A stretch of 7,097 nt of DNA from Methanosarcinales archaeon (GTDB lineage Archaea; Halobacteriota; Methanosarcinia; Methanosarcinales; Methanogasteraceae), in the NCBI GenBank assembly GCA_030666765.1, contig DAOUXE010000053.1:1-7097 (forward strand). The letters run 5' to 3'. A model generated the notes under the pieces. The model did not search any database. It had not been told where the DNA came from and was given only the letters and a program-made list of their open reading frames with translations. The position numbers were made by a program, and so were the translations under genes. Of this stretch, positions 6,393-7,097 are shown in pieces (within the stretch, counting starts at the first letter, position 1; every line of letters begins with the position of its first letter).

Positions 6393-7049
6393 ATGAACAT
6401 AAGGAAATTCCTTGGGAAGTTCAAGGACTTTGGGAATGACGAAAAGGCATTCACAGGTCTGGAAGCAGCAATCGTGCTGACCGCGTTCGTGGTGGTGGCT
6501 GCTGTATTCAGCTATGTGGTGCTTGGAGCGGGATTCTTCACATCGGAGAAGAGTAAGGAGGTCATCCATACGGGTATGGACCAGGCGACTTCTTCGGTCG
6601 AACTCGCGGGCGATGTGATAGGTCACCGCAATGTTAGTGCGACTCCGGATGGTGAGATGCGGTTAGGGAATGTAACAATATACCTACAGCTGACCGCGGG
6701 CAACAATCCGGTTGACGTATCCAAGATGACGATTGCGTATGCAGACCAGTATACATACGTAGGGAATATCACCGGCCAGGGGAATAATACTGAGCTGACT
6801 GCTGCTGGACAGTGGAACTACACTTTCGTAGCGGATCAAGGAGGCTCTATTGGAGATGGGGATGTCATGATTGAGTCCGGCGAGATGGTAAAGCTGCATA
6901 TAGCACTGCCTACTGAAGCAGGAAACGGTAACGGCGGAGTTGCAGTCAATAAGCAGTTGCAGGTGGAGCTGAAACCAGCGGGTGGAGCATCTCTCGCAGT
7001 GACGAAGACGGCTCCGGGAGCTATCGATGCCATAATGGTACTGTACTAA
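6393..7049 (+). CDS. arlB: Archaellin (archaeal flagellin), FlaB/ArlB type
   Basis: 218 residues, the normal size for an archaellin, the subunit of the archaellum filament. A short charged leader ends in NDEKA, followed by FTGLEAAIVLTAFVVVAAVF and then SYVVLGAGFFTSEKS. This is the class III signal of methanogen-type archaellins, with cleavage by the prepilin peptidase expected between A19 and F20 and the hydrophobic helix forming the filament core. The rest is the beta-rich outer domain, with five N-x-S/T sequons (N80, N93, N125, N131, N142) that fit the known N-glycosylation of archaellins, and a hydrophobic C-terminus (AIDAIMVLY). It has its own TATA box, leader hairpin and ribosome binding site and is followed 12 bases later by a probable second archaellin start. 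The older symbol is flaB; which paralog it is cannot be decided here. Confidence 0.95.
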   Translation: MNIRKFLGKFKDFGNDEKAFTGLEAAIVLTAFVVVAAVFSYVVLGAGFFTSEKSKEVIHTGMDQATSSVELAGDVIGHRNVSATPDGEMRLGNVTIYLQLTAGNNPVDVSKMTIAYADQYTYVGNITGQGNNTELTAAGQWNYTFVADQGGSIGDGDVMIESGEMVKLHIALPTEAGNGNGGVAVNKQLQVELKPAGGASLAVTKTAPGAIDAIMVLY

Positions 7050-7055
7050 GAGGTG
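7050..7055 (+). promoter_or_regulatory. Ribosome binding site of the next gene
   Basis: GAGGTG follows the archaellin stop directly. It is too close to the ATG at 7056 but 6 bases from the in-frame ATG at 7062, which is therefore preferred. Confidence 0.65.
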
Positions 7056-7061
7056 ATGAAA

Positions 7062-7097
7062 ATGAGACTATTTAACAATAAACTGCTTAAGGATGAG
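7062..7097 (+). CDS. Start of a probable second archaellin (cut by the window edge)
   Basis: Only 12 codons are present, reading MRLFNNKLLKDE. The basic, short leader ending in KDE closely parallels the start of the upstream archaellin (leader ending in NDEKA), and archaellin genes commonly occur in tandem in one operon. The gap to the upstream stop is 12 bases, with no room for a separate promoter. The identification is inferred from position and leader only. An ATG two codons earlier (7056) is a less likely start. Confidence 0.6.
   Translation, partial: MRLFNNKLLKDE

Noticed and set aside
1..7097. CRISPR array, insertion sequence, integrase or attachment site
   Set aside because: No regularly spaced repeats of CRISPR size, no transposase or recombinase frame, and no target-site duplications were seen.

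Overview
The window looks archaeal. The right edge carries an archaellin gene with a class III signal peptide of the FTGLEAAIVL type, which I associate with methanogen-related Euryarchaeota/Halobacteriota (Methanomicrobia-like lineages, including ANME archaea). The TATA-like promoters, GGAGG ribosome binding sites, type I signal peptides and many N-x-S/T sequons on surface proteins agree with this. The exact lineage cannot be fixed from the sequence alone.

Layout: positions 1-133 hold no gene I can support. A minus-strand gene (134-1015) encodes a TrmB-like regulator: an N-terminal winged helix-turn-helix and a C-terminal phospholipase-D-like fold without HKD catalytic motifs. It is divergent from a three-gene plus-strand operon (1277-6214) of cell-surface proteins: a secreted two-Ig-domain protein with no membrane anchor; a type I membrane protein with Ig-like and invasin-like (Big_1) domains; and a second type I membrane protein with CARDB/DUF11-like domains. 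Genes one and two overlap by ATGA, and genes two and three are 16 bases apart. After a 178-base intergenic region come a complete archaellin gene (6393-7049) and, 12 bases on, the first 12 codons of what is probably a second archaellin.

Two things stand out. First, the two membrane proteins have unrelated ectodomains but share a roughly 110-residue C-terminal module (glycosylatable linker, membrane helix, small basic cytoplasmic domain). It is about 50% identical in protein, and one 73-base stretch is about 89% identical in DNA. I do not recognise the cytoplasmic domain. Second, the surface-protein operon and the archaellin operon carry matching 5' leaders. In both, a TATA box is followed 31-32 bases later by the 12-mer GTACCTCATTAT, which opens a long hairpin, and then by a ribosome binding site. 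In the second copy the hairpin is kept partly through G-U pairs, which suggests an RNA structure at the very 5' end of the mRNAs.

Taken together, the window suggests a co-expressed surface module (secreted Ig protein, two anchored receptors or tethers sharing one cytosolic tail, and archaellins), possibly for archaellum anchoring, adhesion or cell-envelope organisation, with a divergent regulator beside it. The functional link is inference.
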